Assembly (NCBI GenBank): GCA_029242715.1
Contig: JAQWTL010000039.1
Coordinates: forward strand, 1-50,577
Direction of reading: 5' to 3'
DNA from: Phycisphaerales bacterium
GTDB lineage: Bacteria; Planctomycetota; Phycisphaerae; Phycisphaerales; SM1A02
DNA length: 50,577 bases
Below the pieces are notes generated by a model, which was not told where the DNA came from, did no database searches, and saw only the letters and a list, made by a program, of their open reading frames with translations. Made by a program: the position numbers and the translations under genes. Below are positions 24,359-32,923 of this stretch, in pieces (the stretch's first letter is position 1; every line of letters starts with the position of its first letter).

Positions 24359-24981
24359 GGGGACGGTGGAGCCGATTTTGATGGTGCACTGGAACGCTTC
24401 TGCCTCTGCTTCTCACTCACCAGTTGACAGGTCTCTTCGAGGGCACGCTCAAGATCATCATTGATCACGAAAGCGTCATAGAGCTTGACCTCTGTAGCTT
24501 GGCGGATTTCATGCTGTGCTTCTGCAAAGCGGCGTTCGATGGCATCCTGGTCATCCCGTCCTCTTGACTGAAGTCGTCGCATCAATTCATCCTCACTGGG
24601 TGGAAGGATGAAGATCATGAAGGCCGAGGGCATGGCCTGCCGAACTTGTCGGGCACCCTGTACATCGATATCAAGAATGATCAACTCACCACGTTCAAGG
24701 GCGGTCTCGACGGGCCTGCGAGGGGTTCCATAAGCATGACGGCCAAAGACTTCCGCCCATTCCAGAAACTCTCCCCCACGCTGCATTCGTTCAAATTCGC
24801 TGTTGGTGACGAAGTAGTAATCCTTGCCATCCACTTCCTCATTTGACCGTGGACGCGTGGTTGCAGACACGCTGAAACGGCCTCCAAGCCGCTTTTGCAT
24901 GCGATGCACGATCGTCGTCTTGCCCACGCCAGAGGGGCCTGAAACGACCAGGAGCAGGCCAGTGTGATGGTCTATTGACAT
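24355..24981 (-). CDS. gmk: Guanylate kinase
   Basis: Phosphorylates GMP/dGMP to GDP/dGDP. The 208 residues have P-loop SGPSGVGKTT, the GMP-binding ATTRPRSNEEVDGKDYYFV region, EWAEVFGRHAYGTPRRPVE and the lid Arg residues in RLQSRGRDDQDAIERR. The C-terminal Ser/Pro/Lys tail is short. gmk often neighbours rpoZ and coaBC; here it is divergent from der and coupled to a secreted protein. The start at 24981 has no Shine-Dalgarno but a TACAAT eight bases upstream. Confidence 0.95.
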   Translation of the reverse strand: MSIDHHTGLLLVVSGPSGVGKTTIVHRMQKRLGGRFSVSATTRPRSNEEVDGKDYYFVTNSEFERMQRGGEFLEWAEVFGRHAYGTPRRPVETALERGELIILDIDVQGARQVRQAMPSAFMIFILPPSEDELMRRLQSRGRDDQDAIERRFAEAQHEIRQATEVKLYDAFVINDDLERALEETCQLVSEKQRQKRSSAPSKSAPPSP

Positions 24982-24989
24982 CGCTCAGG

Positions 24990-24995
24990 ATTGTA
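24990..24995 (-). promoter_or_regulatory. -10-like hexamer TACAAT before gmk
   Basis: On the minus strand TACAAT (5/6 of the consensus) ends eight bases before the gmk ATG. No Shine-Dalgarno is seen; a leaderless mRNA is likely. Confidence 0.5.
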
Positions 24996-25032
24996 CGGCA
25001 AGGCTGCTGTCCTGCTGTGAGGCTGGAGCATC

Positions 25033-25038
25033 TACACT
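25033..25038 (+). promoter_or_regulatory. -10-like hexamer TACACT before der
   Basis: TACACT ends six bases before ATG 25045. The 63-bp gap thus holds two divergent -10-like hexamers, one for gmk and one for der, and both genes lack a ribosome site. Confidence 0.45.
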
Positions 25039-25044
25039 GTGTCG

Positions 25045-26559
25045 ATGCCGATTACTACGGTTGCCATCGTCGGAAGGCCCAACGTGGGCAAGTCGAGCCT
25101 CTTGAACCGCCTCGCCAGGCGGAGAGTCTCGATCGTAGATCCCACGCCGGGAGTGACCCGGGATCGTGTCAGCGTGATGCTGGAGCTTGATCCGCCGACA
25201 GAATCTCCGAGAGACACGGAATCCAGGCTGGTCGAGTTGACGGACACAGGCGGCTACGGGGTCTATACCTCGGATGGAACAATCGATGACGCGGGGGAGG
25301 ATCTCTCTCGTCTGACGAATGACATCGAGGACCAGATCGCCGTTGCGATAGAGCAATCTTCAGTCATCATGATGGTCTGCGATGCTCAGTCTGGCCCGCT
25401 TCCCCTGGACCGGGCGGTGGCGGAGATTCTTCGAACACGAGGCCAATCCGACCGTGTGTTGCTGGTTGCGAACAAGACAGATGGGGACACCTGGGAATCG
25501 CATGCCATGGAACTGGCAGGGCTTGGGCTGGGTGAACCATTGTGTTGCTCAGCAACAAGTGGCTACAGAATGCGCGATCTGGAAGAGGCGATCTGGGAAC
25601 GGGCGGAGTCGAAAGATATCGAGCCGCCCGATGAGAGCGAGATGAAACTTGCGATCGTTGGGCGTCGCAATGTTGGCAAATCAACATTGATCAATGCCTT
25701 GGCAGGTGAAGAGCGTGTCATTGTCTCTGAAATTGCGGGTACCACTCGGGATGCTGTTGACGTTGAATTCCAGATGGAAGGACATGCGTTCACCGCAATT
25801 GATACTGCGGGACTTCGTCGTAAGAAGAGTTTTGCAGACGACATCGAGTTCTATGCATACAGGCGTATGCTCACATCTGTTCGACGATCAGATGTCGTCC
25901 TGTTTCTGATTGATGCAAGTCAGAAGATATCCCAGGTCGACCAGAAGCTCGGGCAGGAGCTTCAGCGACAATTCAAGCCTGTTGTTCTTGTTGTCAACAA
26001 GTGGGATCTCGCCCAAGAGGCTGCTGCTCCGGAAGATTTCCTGGCCTACCTGACCCAGGAACTGAGAGGGCTTGACTTCGCGCCGATCGTGTTCATCAGT
26101 GCGCAAGACGGAGAGGGCCTGAAGGACATGATCAGCATGGCCTTCAATCTCAATGCACAGGCCAATCATCGGGAATCAACGGCACAGATCAACGAAGTCG
26201 TCAAGGGCATCCTTGCAAAGCGAGGGCCGAGCTCTCGACTGGGATCCCAGGCAAAGCTCTACTATGCATCACAAGTTGATGTCCGCCCGCCAACTCTGGC
26301 ATTGGTGGTCAACAAGCCAGATCTCTTTGAAGGGCGTTATGAGCGTTACCTGATGAACAGGTTACGTGAGCAGTTGCCATTCTCCGAGGTCCCTATCCGT
26401 CTGCTGTTTTCCCGCAAGCACCGCAAATCGATTGAATCCATGAAGCAGACTGGTCGTGCAACGGCCCGTGCCAAGCGAGAGGCCGAAGGCGTCGAGGGTA
26501 TCGAGCAGGAGATCTGGAACGAGGGAGATGAGCCAAGGGACAAAGGCCAATCTGGTTGA
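25045..26559 (+). CDS. der: Ribosome biogenesis GTPase Der (EngA)
   Basis: A two-GTPase-domain protein needed for 50S assembly. The first G domain has GRPNVGKSS (about residue 9), TPGVTRDR, DTGG and NKTD, with a longer loop between G1 and G3 (PPTESPRDTESR). The second has GRRNVGKST (about residue 202), IAGTTRDAVD, DTAGLRRKK and NKWD. A C-terminal KH-like domain follows (VVKGILAKRGPSSRLGSQ, SEVPIRLLFSRKHRKS). Length 504 residues, slightly longer than usual because of the first-domain loop. GTG 25039 is the alternative start. Confidence 0.95.
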   Translation: MPITTVAIVGRPNVGKSSLLNRLARRRVSIVDPTPGVTRDRVSVMLELDPPTESPRDTESRLVELTDTGGYGVYTSDGTIDDAGEDLSRLTNDIEDQIAVAIEQSSVIMMVCDAQSGPLPLDRAVAEILRTRGQSDRVLLVANKTDGDTWESHAMELAGLGLGEPLCCSATSGYRMRDLEEAIWERAESKDIEPPDESEMKLAIVGRRNVGKSTLINALAGEERVIVSEIAGTTRDAVDVEFQMEGHAFTAIDTAGLRRKKSFADDIEFYAYRRMLTSVRRSDVVLFLIDASQKISQVDQKLGQELQRQFKPVVLVVNKWDLAQEAAAPEDFLAYLTQELRGLDFAPIVFISAQDGEGLKDMISMAFNLNAQANHRESTAQINEVVKGILAKRGPSSRLGSQAKLYYASQVDVRPPTLALVVNKPDLFEGRYERYLMNRLREQLPFSEVPIRLLFSRKHRKSIESMKQTGRATARAKREAEGVEGIEQEIWNEGDEPRDKGQSG

Positions 26560-26578
26560 ACCATCCAGGAGTTAGATC

Positions 26579-27286
26579 ATGCAAATCATTAGTTTCTTAA
26601 TCATTGCCCTGATTACTTCTGGTCTGGTGGGGAGCTTTCAGGATGTCGGCCCTGAAGAATCCGAGTTGCAGGTCGTTCTTCTTCCCATCGATGTCGAGAG
26701 TCGTATCCAGAAGGATGCCGCAATGCTCGGCTTGGCGGAGTACAACTGCCATTGGACTCGTTTTCATGCTGATGTCATGATGAAGTTCACAGATATCTCC
26801 ATTGATCTTTCTCAGACGGCGGAATCCTTGGCGGAAGGAATACCTGATGAAGACATCGAAAAGATGCTGAAGGAATTCACGGATTCAAGGTGGAATGATC
26901 TTGGTGGCGAAATTGGTTTGCTGTCGGTAGCCAACGGCCTGGACAGCAGCATCGACTGGATTTTGTTCACGCGGTCCGCTGGCGCGCAGATCATCCAGCG
27001 GATCACGGCAGGGGATAACAACTGGCCGGAAATGGGAAGCATGATTGCTCAGCAAGCTGTCGCAATTGCCAAATCCAGCCATAACCGTGTGTGGGAGCGA
27101 TTCGGTCAGCGTGTTGGTAAAGCAGTCGAGCGGGGGACCCTGGAACAATGGTCGCAGTGGGGACTCCAGATCGGCATGCAGGCTCGTGCCCATGCCCAGG
27201 GGATGAAGGTTGACTGGAATGCCTTTGCTTCCGACGTTGCTGCACAGGCCGACTGGTTTGAATCAACGCTCACACTCAAAAAATGA
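26579..27286 (+). CDS. Small secreted protein of unknown function
   Basis: A 235-residue protein starting with a clear signal peptide (MQIISFLIIALITSGLVGS). The mature part is mostly helical and rich in Trp and Gln (EYNCHWTRFHADVMMKF, RVWERFGQRVGKAVERG). No family recognised. AGGAG seven bases before the ATG; it lies 19 bases after der on the same strand and may be co-transcribed with it, though a functional link is not evident. Confidence 0.65.
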   Translation: MQIISFLIIALITSGLVGSFQDVGPEESELQVVLLPIDVESRIQKDAAMLGLAEYNCHWTRFHADVMMKFTDISIDLSQTAESLAEGIPDEDIEKMLKEFTDSRWNDLGGEIGLLSVANGLDSSIDWILFTRSAGAQIIQRITAGDNNWPEMGSMIAQQAVAIAKSSHNRVWERFGQRVGKAVERGTLEQWSQWGLQIGMQARAHAQGMKVDWNAFASDVAAQADWFESTLTLKK

Positions 27287-27310
27287 ACCGAGTGGTCATC
27301 GCCCGGTTGG

Positions 27311-27865
27311 CTAGAGTGCCAGTCGATCACGATCTGCCCGGAGCGCATCGATGCAGAACTGGATGTGTTCTGTCATGTCCTGTTCCAGTTCCTCTGCTCC
27401 CAGCGTGATGTCCTCACGATTGACGGCAGCAGCGAAGTTGGGTGTCTTGAGCTTCTTCTTGACACTCTTGGGAGCCAGGTCCTCGATCCCATTGGGGCGA
27501 ACTTTGCAGCAGGCCACGATGAATCCAGCCAATTCATCAACGGCGAATAGATGACGAGCCATAGGTGTGATTCGTGGTGTGCCTGAATACGTTGCATGCC
27601 CCAGGATGGCATCCAGAATCTCGTCGTCGACATCTCCCTGCTCTCGCAGGAATGCAATACCGACGAAAGGGTGCTCTTCCTGCGTCGGATGTCGTTCGTA
27701 ATCAAAGTCGTGGAGCAGGCCACAGACTGTCCAGCGTTCAATCTCTCCGGGCTCGACTTTGGCAGCAGCAGCGGCCATACAGGTCGCAACGCATTCCATG
27801 TGATGCCTCAGGGCATCTGCCTGAACCCACTCCTGCATGAGGTCTCTAGCCTTCTGGATATCCAT
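27311..27865 (-). CDS. HD-domain hydrolase
   Basis: A 184-residue protein of the HD metal-dependent phosphohydrolase superfamily. The expected residues are present in order: H in LRHHMECV, HD in GLLHDFDYERHP, further His in HPFVG and GHATYSG, and the distal Asp in AVDELAGF. This resembles the stand-alone HDIG-type predicted hydrolases found in many bacteria. Substrate unknown (nucleotide or cyclic nucleotide are typical). Divergent from the UrtA-like gene with 62 bases between the starts. Confidence 0.85.
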   Translation of the reverse strand: MDIQKARDLMQEWVQADALRHHMECVATCMAAAAAKVEPGEIERWTVCGLLHDFDYERHPTQEEHPFVGIAFLREQGDVDDEILDAILGHATYSGTPRITPMARHLFAVDELAGFIVACCKVRPNGIEDLAPKSVKKKLKTPNFAAAVNREDITLGAEELEQDMTEHIQFCIDALRADRDRLAL

Positions 27866-27872
27866 TCAGGCC

Positions 27873-27878
27873 AGTCTA
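27873..27878 (-). promoter_or_regulatory. -10-like hexamer TAGACT before the HD protein
   Basis: On the minus strand TAGACT ends seven bases before the ATG at 27865. There is no Shine-Dalgarno in between. Confidence 0.4.
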
Positions 27879-27914
27879 CACGGCTGGATTGGAGGCTGGT
27901 TTGGGCGGTCCTGC

Positions 27915-27920
27915 TACCAT
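27915..27920 (+). promoter_or_regulatory. -10-like hexamer TACCAT before the UrtA-like gene
   Basis: TACCAT ends seven bases before ATG 27928, and there is no Shine-Dalgarno. It supports that ATG over the in-frame TTG at 27889. Confidence 0.42.
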
Positions 27921-27927
27921 CCCCGCC

Positions 27928-29202
27928 ATGTCCCTTGTTCGACACCCGCTGCGATTGATCGTCCTCATGAGCCTGCTCCTGGGAGCTGCGTGTGAGCGGT
28001 CTGAAGATGTATCACAGTCTGTGGTGCTCGATCCGATCAAGGTTGGCATTCTTCACTCGAAGACCGGCCCGCTTGCCCTGAGTGAAAAGTCAGTCATTGA
28101 TGCCACGATACTGGCTATCGAGGATATCAATGAACAGGGAGGAGTCCTGGGACGTCCTCTCAAGCCGATCATTGTTGACGGAAGCTCGGACGAAGCGGTC
28201 TTCGCAAGAGGAGCAAAGAAGCTGCTCGACATCGATGGCGTCTCAGTCATCTTCGGCTGCTGGAGTTCGGCTTCACGCAAGGCAGTTCGTCCGGTCATCG
28301 AATCATATGATGGACTGCTGTTCTACCCAGTTCAGTACGAGGGCCTCGAGCAATCTCCCAACATCATTTATCTTGGATCCGCTCCTAACCAGCAGATTAT
28401 TCCTGCAGTCGACTGGGCCATGGATGAATTGGGCGCACGCCGATTTCTACTGGTCGGGTCTGATTACGTGTTTCCTCGTGCGGCCAATGCGATCATCAAC
28501 GATCACATCACATCTCGTGGAGGTGAAATCGTTGGTGAGCTCTACACCAGCCTGGGTAGTCGTGAAGTTGATCATCTGGCCCAGGCTGCTGTGGATACTC
28601 AGCCTGACGTGATCCTCAATACCATCAATGGGGACACCAATATCAGCTTCTTCCAGGAACTTCGGGAAGCAGGAATACAACCGAATAACATTCCAACCAT
28701 CTCTTTCTCTATAGGCGAACCTGAGCTGAGAAGCATGCCATCCAGTCTTGTGACTGGTGACTATGCAGCTTGGAATTATTTCCAGAGTATTCCCGGCGAG
28801 GACAATCTTGGTTTCGTGAGGAAATTTGGTCAGCGTTATCACCCCAGGCGTGTACTGAGCGATCCCATGCAGTCAGCGTGGAATGCCGTTCATCTCTGGG
28901 CAATGGCGGCAGAGAAGGCGGGATCGATCAAGGCTTCGAAGGTAAGGCCCGCATTGAAGGGCATCGAGTACACGGCTCCTGAGGGACCAGTGCGAATTGA
29001 TCCTGATACCCAGCACCTCTGGATGAAGACTCGCATTGGCCAGATCACCCCTGCGCGTTTCTTTGACATCGTGTGGGAATCAGATGAAGCCACTCGGCCT
29101 ATTCCCTATCCATCTACCCGAACACCTGAAGAATGGGACGCTTTTCTAGAGGATCTACATTCCGGCTGGGGTGGCCGGTGGTCCAAGCCGGAGTCTCCAT
29201 GA
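27928..29202 (+). CDS. UrtA-like periplasmic (lipo)protein: urea/short-amide-type ligand-binding protein
   Basis: A 424-residue type I periplasmic binding protein of the urea/short-chain amide branch (UrtA/FmdD/AmiC-like): VGILHSKTGPLALSEKSV, NEQGGVLGRPLKPIIVDG, FGCWSSASRKAVRPVIE, LLFYPVQYEGLEQSPNIIYLG and FSIGEPEL are close to UrtA. The signal peptide ends in LLLGAAC with Cys22, a lipobox-like site though Gly at -3 is unusual. No urtBCDE permease or ATPase genes follow. Instead the stop overlaps the start of a chemoreceptor gene (ATGA), so the protein is probably a ligand-presenting partner of that receptor, not a transporter part. The true ligand is unknown. Confidence 0.85.
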   Translation: MSLVRHPLRLIVLMSLLLGAACERSEDVSQSVVLDPIKVGILHSKTGPLALSEKSVIDATILAIEDINEQGGVLGRPLKPIIVDGSSDEAVFARGAKKLLDIDGVSVIFGCWSSASRKAVRPVIESYDGLLFYPVQYEGLEQSPNIIYLGSAPNQQIIPAVDWAMDELGARRFLLVGSDYVFPRAANAIINDHITSRGGEIVGELYTSLGSREVDHLAQAAVDTQPDVILNTINGDTNISFFQELREAGIQPNNIPTISFSIGEPELRSMPSSLVTGDYAAWNYFQSIPGEDNLGFVRKFGQRYHPRRVLSDPMQSAWNAVHLWAMAAEKAGSIKASKVRPALKGIEYTAPEGPVRIDPDTQHLWMKTRIGQITPARFFDIVWESDEATRPIPYPSTRTPEEWDAFLEDLHSGWGGRWSKPESP

Positions 29203-31295
29203 GCAGCGAATCCGATATCAACCAGATAGCTGCCGTCCCGCTGATTCGTGGCCTGCTGGGCCGGATGTTGCTGGTAGGTGTTCTGCCGACGATCCTTGTG
29301 ATCGGAGGCCTGCTCTGGCTTGAAACAAAACATGAGTACGAGGCGCTTCAGGACGCGAGCCTCGATCAGTTGCAGGCGCGGGCAGATCTTCTCGCTGAAA
29401 CGATCCAGGATGTCAATAAGAGTGCGAGGGAGAGCGTTCTCGCGATGGCGGATGCCCAAGCCGCCGGCATGATTCGTCATGGACAGATGTCCGTGGATTT
29501 CTCCCGTTCAATCCTTGAGCGGGAGGCCGAAATCACAGCAGTGTTCATGGCATTTGAACCGGGTGTTCATTCGCCCAGTGAAATCGCTGACCTTCCAGCC
29601 GAAGCATTGACCAAGTCGGGCCGCTTGGCACCATACTGGTTCATTGATCCCGATCATGGCGATACGATCCGCCTGCAGCAAACGCCGCAATTGGATACAG
29701 GTGAGTACTACGCCATTCCCCGGGAGCAATGGAAGGCATCCGGCGATGGCTCGATGTCAATCAGCGAACCGTATCTGAACGACGGCAGGCTTCAGATAGA
29801 CATGTCCGCCCCGATGATCGTTGAGGGGGATTTCGTTGGCATTGCCGGTGTGGGTCGCGCCTTGGATGATCAGGACATACAGATTCGTTCATTCCTCTCG
29901 GGTACTGATGACGACGCATACCTCATCAGTCCGTATGGAAAGTTCATTGCAGCATCAGTCGACGAATACCGGCTTGATGACCGAGACCTCTCAGGTCTGC
30001 TCAAGACCCGTTCAATGGATGATGTGGGATATGGCGAACTTCTAGGTCCTGTATACAGCGGTATGCAGGAGGATGTTTTCCTGGGGACCGACCCTCATGA
30101 TGGGCATGAGTATTTTTACGCTTCTGCAGACATCCAGACCGGTGATTGGACAGTTGTTGTTCGTCGCAGCAAAGCGTCTGTTGTGGATCCCATATGGGAG
30201 TATCTGGTTGAGAGCATCACGCTTGGTGTCGTGGGCATCATCGTCATCATCATCCTTTTGAGTGCGCTGGCGATTTCCATATCCAGGCGTGTTCGTATTG
30301 CGGTTGATCGGGCCAGTCGTGTTGCTCAAGGTGATCTCAGGGCGAGTGATGCAGAGTCCTACGCAGGTGATGAAACGGGGCTCCTGCTCAGGGTGATGGA
30401 ACGCATGAGTGAGCGGCTTCGTGGTCTTGTGGGTCATCTGGTTCAATCTGGCCAAGCGATTGACCAGACGGCTTCGGTTCTGGTGAGTTCAACCAATGAT
30501 CAAGCTGATGTTGCCAATTCACTGGATCAGTCAACTCGGAAGATTACCGATGCGGTTGACCGGATCATGAGCACATCCGGGGAACTCGAACAGACCGTAG
30601 CGTCGGTTTCGGCAGCTGCAGATCAAACATCAAAGCTTGCCAGTGATGGAAAACAGGAGTTGCAGGGCATGCAGTCGGCGATGTCACAGCTTGAGGCTTC
30701 CACCGAGGCAGCAGATCGCCGACTGACCACGATCCAGGAGCGTGCTGCAGGTATCACCGGGATCATCTCGACAATCACATCTGTAGCGGATCAGACGAAT
30801 CTTCTTTCAGTGAACGCATCGATTGAAGCAGAGAAGGCGGGCGAAGCCGGCCGTGGCTTTCTCGTTGTGGCACGTGAGATCCGTCGGTTGGCGGACCGCT
30901 CAGCATCTGCAACTCTGGAAGTCGAGTCCAGTGTTCGTGAAGTCGAGCAGGCTATCGGGGAAGGTGTGCAGGATCTCGGGCGATTCTCAGAAGAAGTCAG
31001 GCGAATTGTTGTCGATGTGAAGGCCATCTCTGAGGCGATGAGTGCGATTATCGAGCAGGTCACCGTCAGCACGGAACGTTTTCACTCACTCCGGGAGGGT
31101 GTGGCCTCTCAGACAGAGGGGGCCCAGGCCATTGCAGACACCATGGGCGGCCTGCAGGAAGGTACTGATCGCACCCTCCGAACCACTGACTCGCTGGTCA
31201 GGGCCTCAGGGGACCTCGAGAGGGCGGTTGACACCCTTGGGGAGATCGTGTCCTCCTTCGAACTGGGCGATGCGGTGTCGAATCCCAAGGATTGA
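29199..31295 (+). CDS. dCache methyl-accepting chemotaxis protein with WspA-like signalling domain
   Basis: A 698-residue transmembrane receptor. Membrane segment 1 is about 20-41, then a periplasmic dCache-type sensor domain (about 45-325; signature pieces AVFMAFEPGVHSPSE, APYWFIDP, SMSISEPYLNDGR, GDFVGIAGVGRAL), membrane segment 2 (about 337-362), HAMP (363-415) and the cytoplasmic coiled-coil hairpin. The tip reads DQTNLLSVNASIEAEKAGEA then GRGFLVVAREIRRLADRSA. The AEKAGE...REIRRLAD pattern and the later FSEEVRR are, from memory, typical of WspA-type receptors that drive c-di-GMP signalling rather than flagellar chemotaxis. No CheR-docking pentapeptide at the C-terminus; no other che or wsp gene in the window. 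Coupled to the UrtA-like gene by ATGA. Confidence 0.9.
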   Translation: MSSESDINQIAAVPLIRGLLGRMLLVGVLPTILVIGGLLWLETKHEYEALQDASLDQLQARADLLAETIQDVNKSARESVLAMADAQAAGMIRHGQMSVDFSRSILEREAEITAVFMAFEPGVHSPSEIADLPAEALTKSGRLAPYWFIDPDHGDTIRLQQTPQLDTGEYYAIPREQWKASGDGSMSISEPYLNDGRLQIDMSAPMIVEGDFVGIAGVGRALDDQDIQIRSFLSGTDDDAYLISPYGKFIAASVDEYRLDDRDLSGLLKTRSMDDVGYGELLGPVYSGMQEDVFLGTDPHDGHEYFYASADIQTGDWTVVVRRSKASVVDPIWEYLVESITLGVVGIIVIIILLSALAISISRRVRIAVDRASRVAQGDLRASDAESYAGDETGLLLRVMERMSERLRGLVGHLVQSGQAIDQTASVLVSSTNDQADVANSLDQSTRKITDAVDRIMSTSGELEQTVASVSAAADQTSKLASDGKQELQGMQSAMSQLEASTEAADRRLTTIQERAAGITGIISTITSVADQTNLLSVNASIEAEKAGEAGRGFLVVAREIRRLADRSASATLEVESSVREVEQAIGEGVQDLGRFSEEVRRIVVDVKAISEAMSAIIEQVTVSTERFHSLREGVASQTEGAQAIADTMGGLQEGTDRTLRTTDSLVRASGDLERAVDTLGEIVSSFELGDAVSNPKD

Positions 31296-31399
31296 CCCGG
31301 TCTGCAGGCTGCACTGGCTGCTACAATCAGGCTCTTGTATCGCGTCACGGCCTCCGTCCGGCCAGGTGGACGGTGGTTCCTAAAAACCCCCCCTGGAGA

Positions 31400-31439
31400 C
31401 ATCCCGAACAGGATGTACGGCCGCCTCTCATTGGCGGCC
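31400..31439 (+). terminator. Two tandem hairpins after the chemoreceptor gene
   Basis: CATCC-6-GGATG (31400-31415) is followed by GGCCGCC-7-GGCGGCC (31419-31439), then TGTT. The second is a perfect GC-rich stem and may end the receptor transcript, although the T-run is poor. They also lie 25 bases before the next start, so a leader function is possible. Confidence 0.45.
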
Positions 31440-31463
31440 TGTTAGACGCTATACGGATCAAGC

Positions 31464-32771
31464 ATGTCAATCGTTCCTTTACCCGTCTTTGAACAGGACG
31501 CTGACCCTTCGAATCGCGATGCGATGACGTTGGAGGAGCAGCATGACAGGCTGGAAGCACCGAAGACGATCGTTGTTCGATTTGGGGCCATGCGTCTCAT
31601 AGGGGAGTACACGCAGGCAGGCGGGTTGAAGCCTGGTTGTGGCAGCAAGTTGGTTGCCAAAACGCATCGTGGACTGGAGGTTGTTGAGATGCTCGCGACA
31701 ACCTGCACGAATGCGGGTTGTGGAAAATCAATTACCCGCAAAGAGATGTTGGATTACATCGATGTCTCTGGTGGCCGGGACTTCCCTTTCTACAACCGGG
31801 GGAAGGTCCTGAGACTCGCAACCGCAGAAGACCTGGCCAATCAGTCAAGACTTGATGCCAGGAAATCTGAGTTCCTTATTAAAGCTCGCGAACTGGTCAA
31901 GTTCTACAACATCCAGATGAAATTCGTTGACGTCGATGCCATCCTCGGGGAAGAGGTCCTGACCTTTTTCTACATGTCGGAGGATCGGATTGATTTCCGC
32001 GAACTTGTAAGAGACTTGGCAGCGGAATTCAGAACACGTATTGAGATGCGTCAGGTTGGAGCACGTGATGAGGCTCGTTTGGTAGCGGATTATGAGCGTT
32101 GTGGTGAACAATGCTGCTGCAAGAACTTTCTCAAGGTGCTCAAGCCGGTCTCAATGCGATCTGCCAAGGTTCAGAAGGCGACCTTGGATCCATTGAAGAT
32201 TTCCGGCCGTTGTGGTCGCTTGATGTGCTGTCTTCGCTATGAGGACCAGACCTACAAGGATCTGAAAGCAAATCTGCCACATCGCAAGACGCTCGTTGGA
32301 ACAGCATTTGGTTCAGGATTGGTTGTTGATTCCAAGATTCTGACCCAACTGGTGCTTGTCAGGCTGGAGCACAACGGCGAAGAAATTGCGGTTCCTGTCG
32401 AGGAGTTGATGGATCCCAAGACATGTCCACGTCCAGAGGAACTTGAAGCCAAGGCAAGGGCTGAGGAAGAAGCAGCCCAACGAGTACTGGAAGAATCAGT
32501 TGCTCGTGCCCGGGGCAAACAGTCACCCAAGGAAGGCGCTCCAGACGGCAAGAAGAAGCGTCGTCGTCGACGGCGGCGTGGTAAAGGCGAGGCAGGAGCG
32601 ACCACCCAGGCAGGTGGAGATCAGGATGCCAATCCCAGGCCCAAGGCCTCAGCCGAGTCGGCTGAAGGCGGTGGCAAGAAGAAGCGTCGTCGCAGACGGC
32701 GGCGCCGTGGCAAAGGCAAGCCAGGTGGTGGAGCCGAGGGTGGAGGCGGTAACTCAGGCGGCGAATCCTGA
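31464..32771 (+). CDS. PSP1-domain protein, RicT (YaaT)-like
   Basis: A 435-residue protein. The PSP1 core (about 30-310) includes a KFYNIQMKFVDVDAILGEEV and MSEDRIDFRELVRDLAAEF stretch and the cysteine-rich CGEQCCCKNFL and CGRCGRLMCCLRYE motifs (the latter as SGRCGRLMCCLRYE) that in RicT help hold iron-sulfur clusters in the RicAFT (Y-complex). The N-terminal part has further cysteines (CTNAGCGKS). The C-terminus is a Glu/Ala helix followed by two near-identical basic blocks of Lys/Arg and Gly (about 365-385 and 405-425), probably RNA-binding. RicA and RicF partners are not in the window. A TATACG lies eight bases before ATG 31464. Confidence 0.85.
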   Translation: MSIVPLPVFEQDADPSNRDAMTLEEQHDRLEAPKTIVVRFGAMRLIGEYTQAGGLKPGCGSKLVAKTHRGLEVVEMLATTCTNAGCGKSITRKEMLDYIDVSGGRDFPFYNRGKVLRLATAEDLANQSRLDARKSEFLIKARELVKFYNIQMKFVDVDAILGEEVLTFFYMSEDRIDFRELVRDLAAEFRTRIEMRQVGARDEARLVADYERCGEQCCCKNFLKVLKPVSMRSAKVQKATLDPLKISGRCGRLMCCLRYEDQTYKDLKANLPHRKTLVGTAFGSGLVVDSKILTQLVLVRLEHNGEEIAVPVEELMDPKTCPRPEELEAKARAEEEAAQRVLEESVARARGKQSPKEGAPDGKKKRRRRRRRGKGEAGATTQAGGDQDANPRPKASAESAEGGGKKKRRRRRRRRGKGKPGGGAEGGGGNSGGES

Positions 32772-32923
32772 TCACCGATTCTCCTTGGTGGGTATCCTTG
32801 AAAGGGCCGATGATCCAACTTCGGCCATCTTGATCCCCTGAACCCGAGAGCCTTCATATCACTAGCCAGCAATCTCAGTCTGCAAGCGGAGCCTTCAAGT
32901 TCATTGAACTGCTGCAGTCCCTG

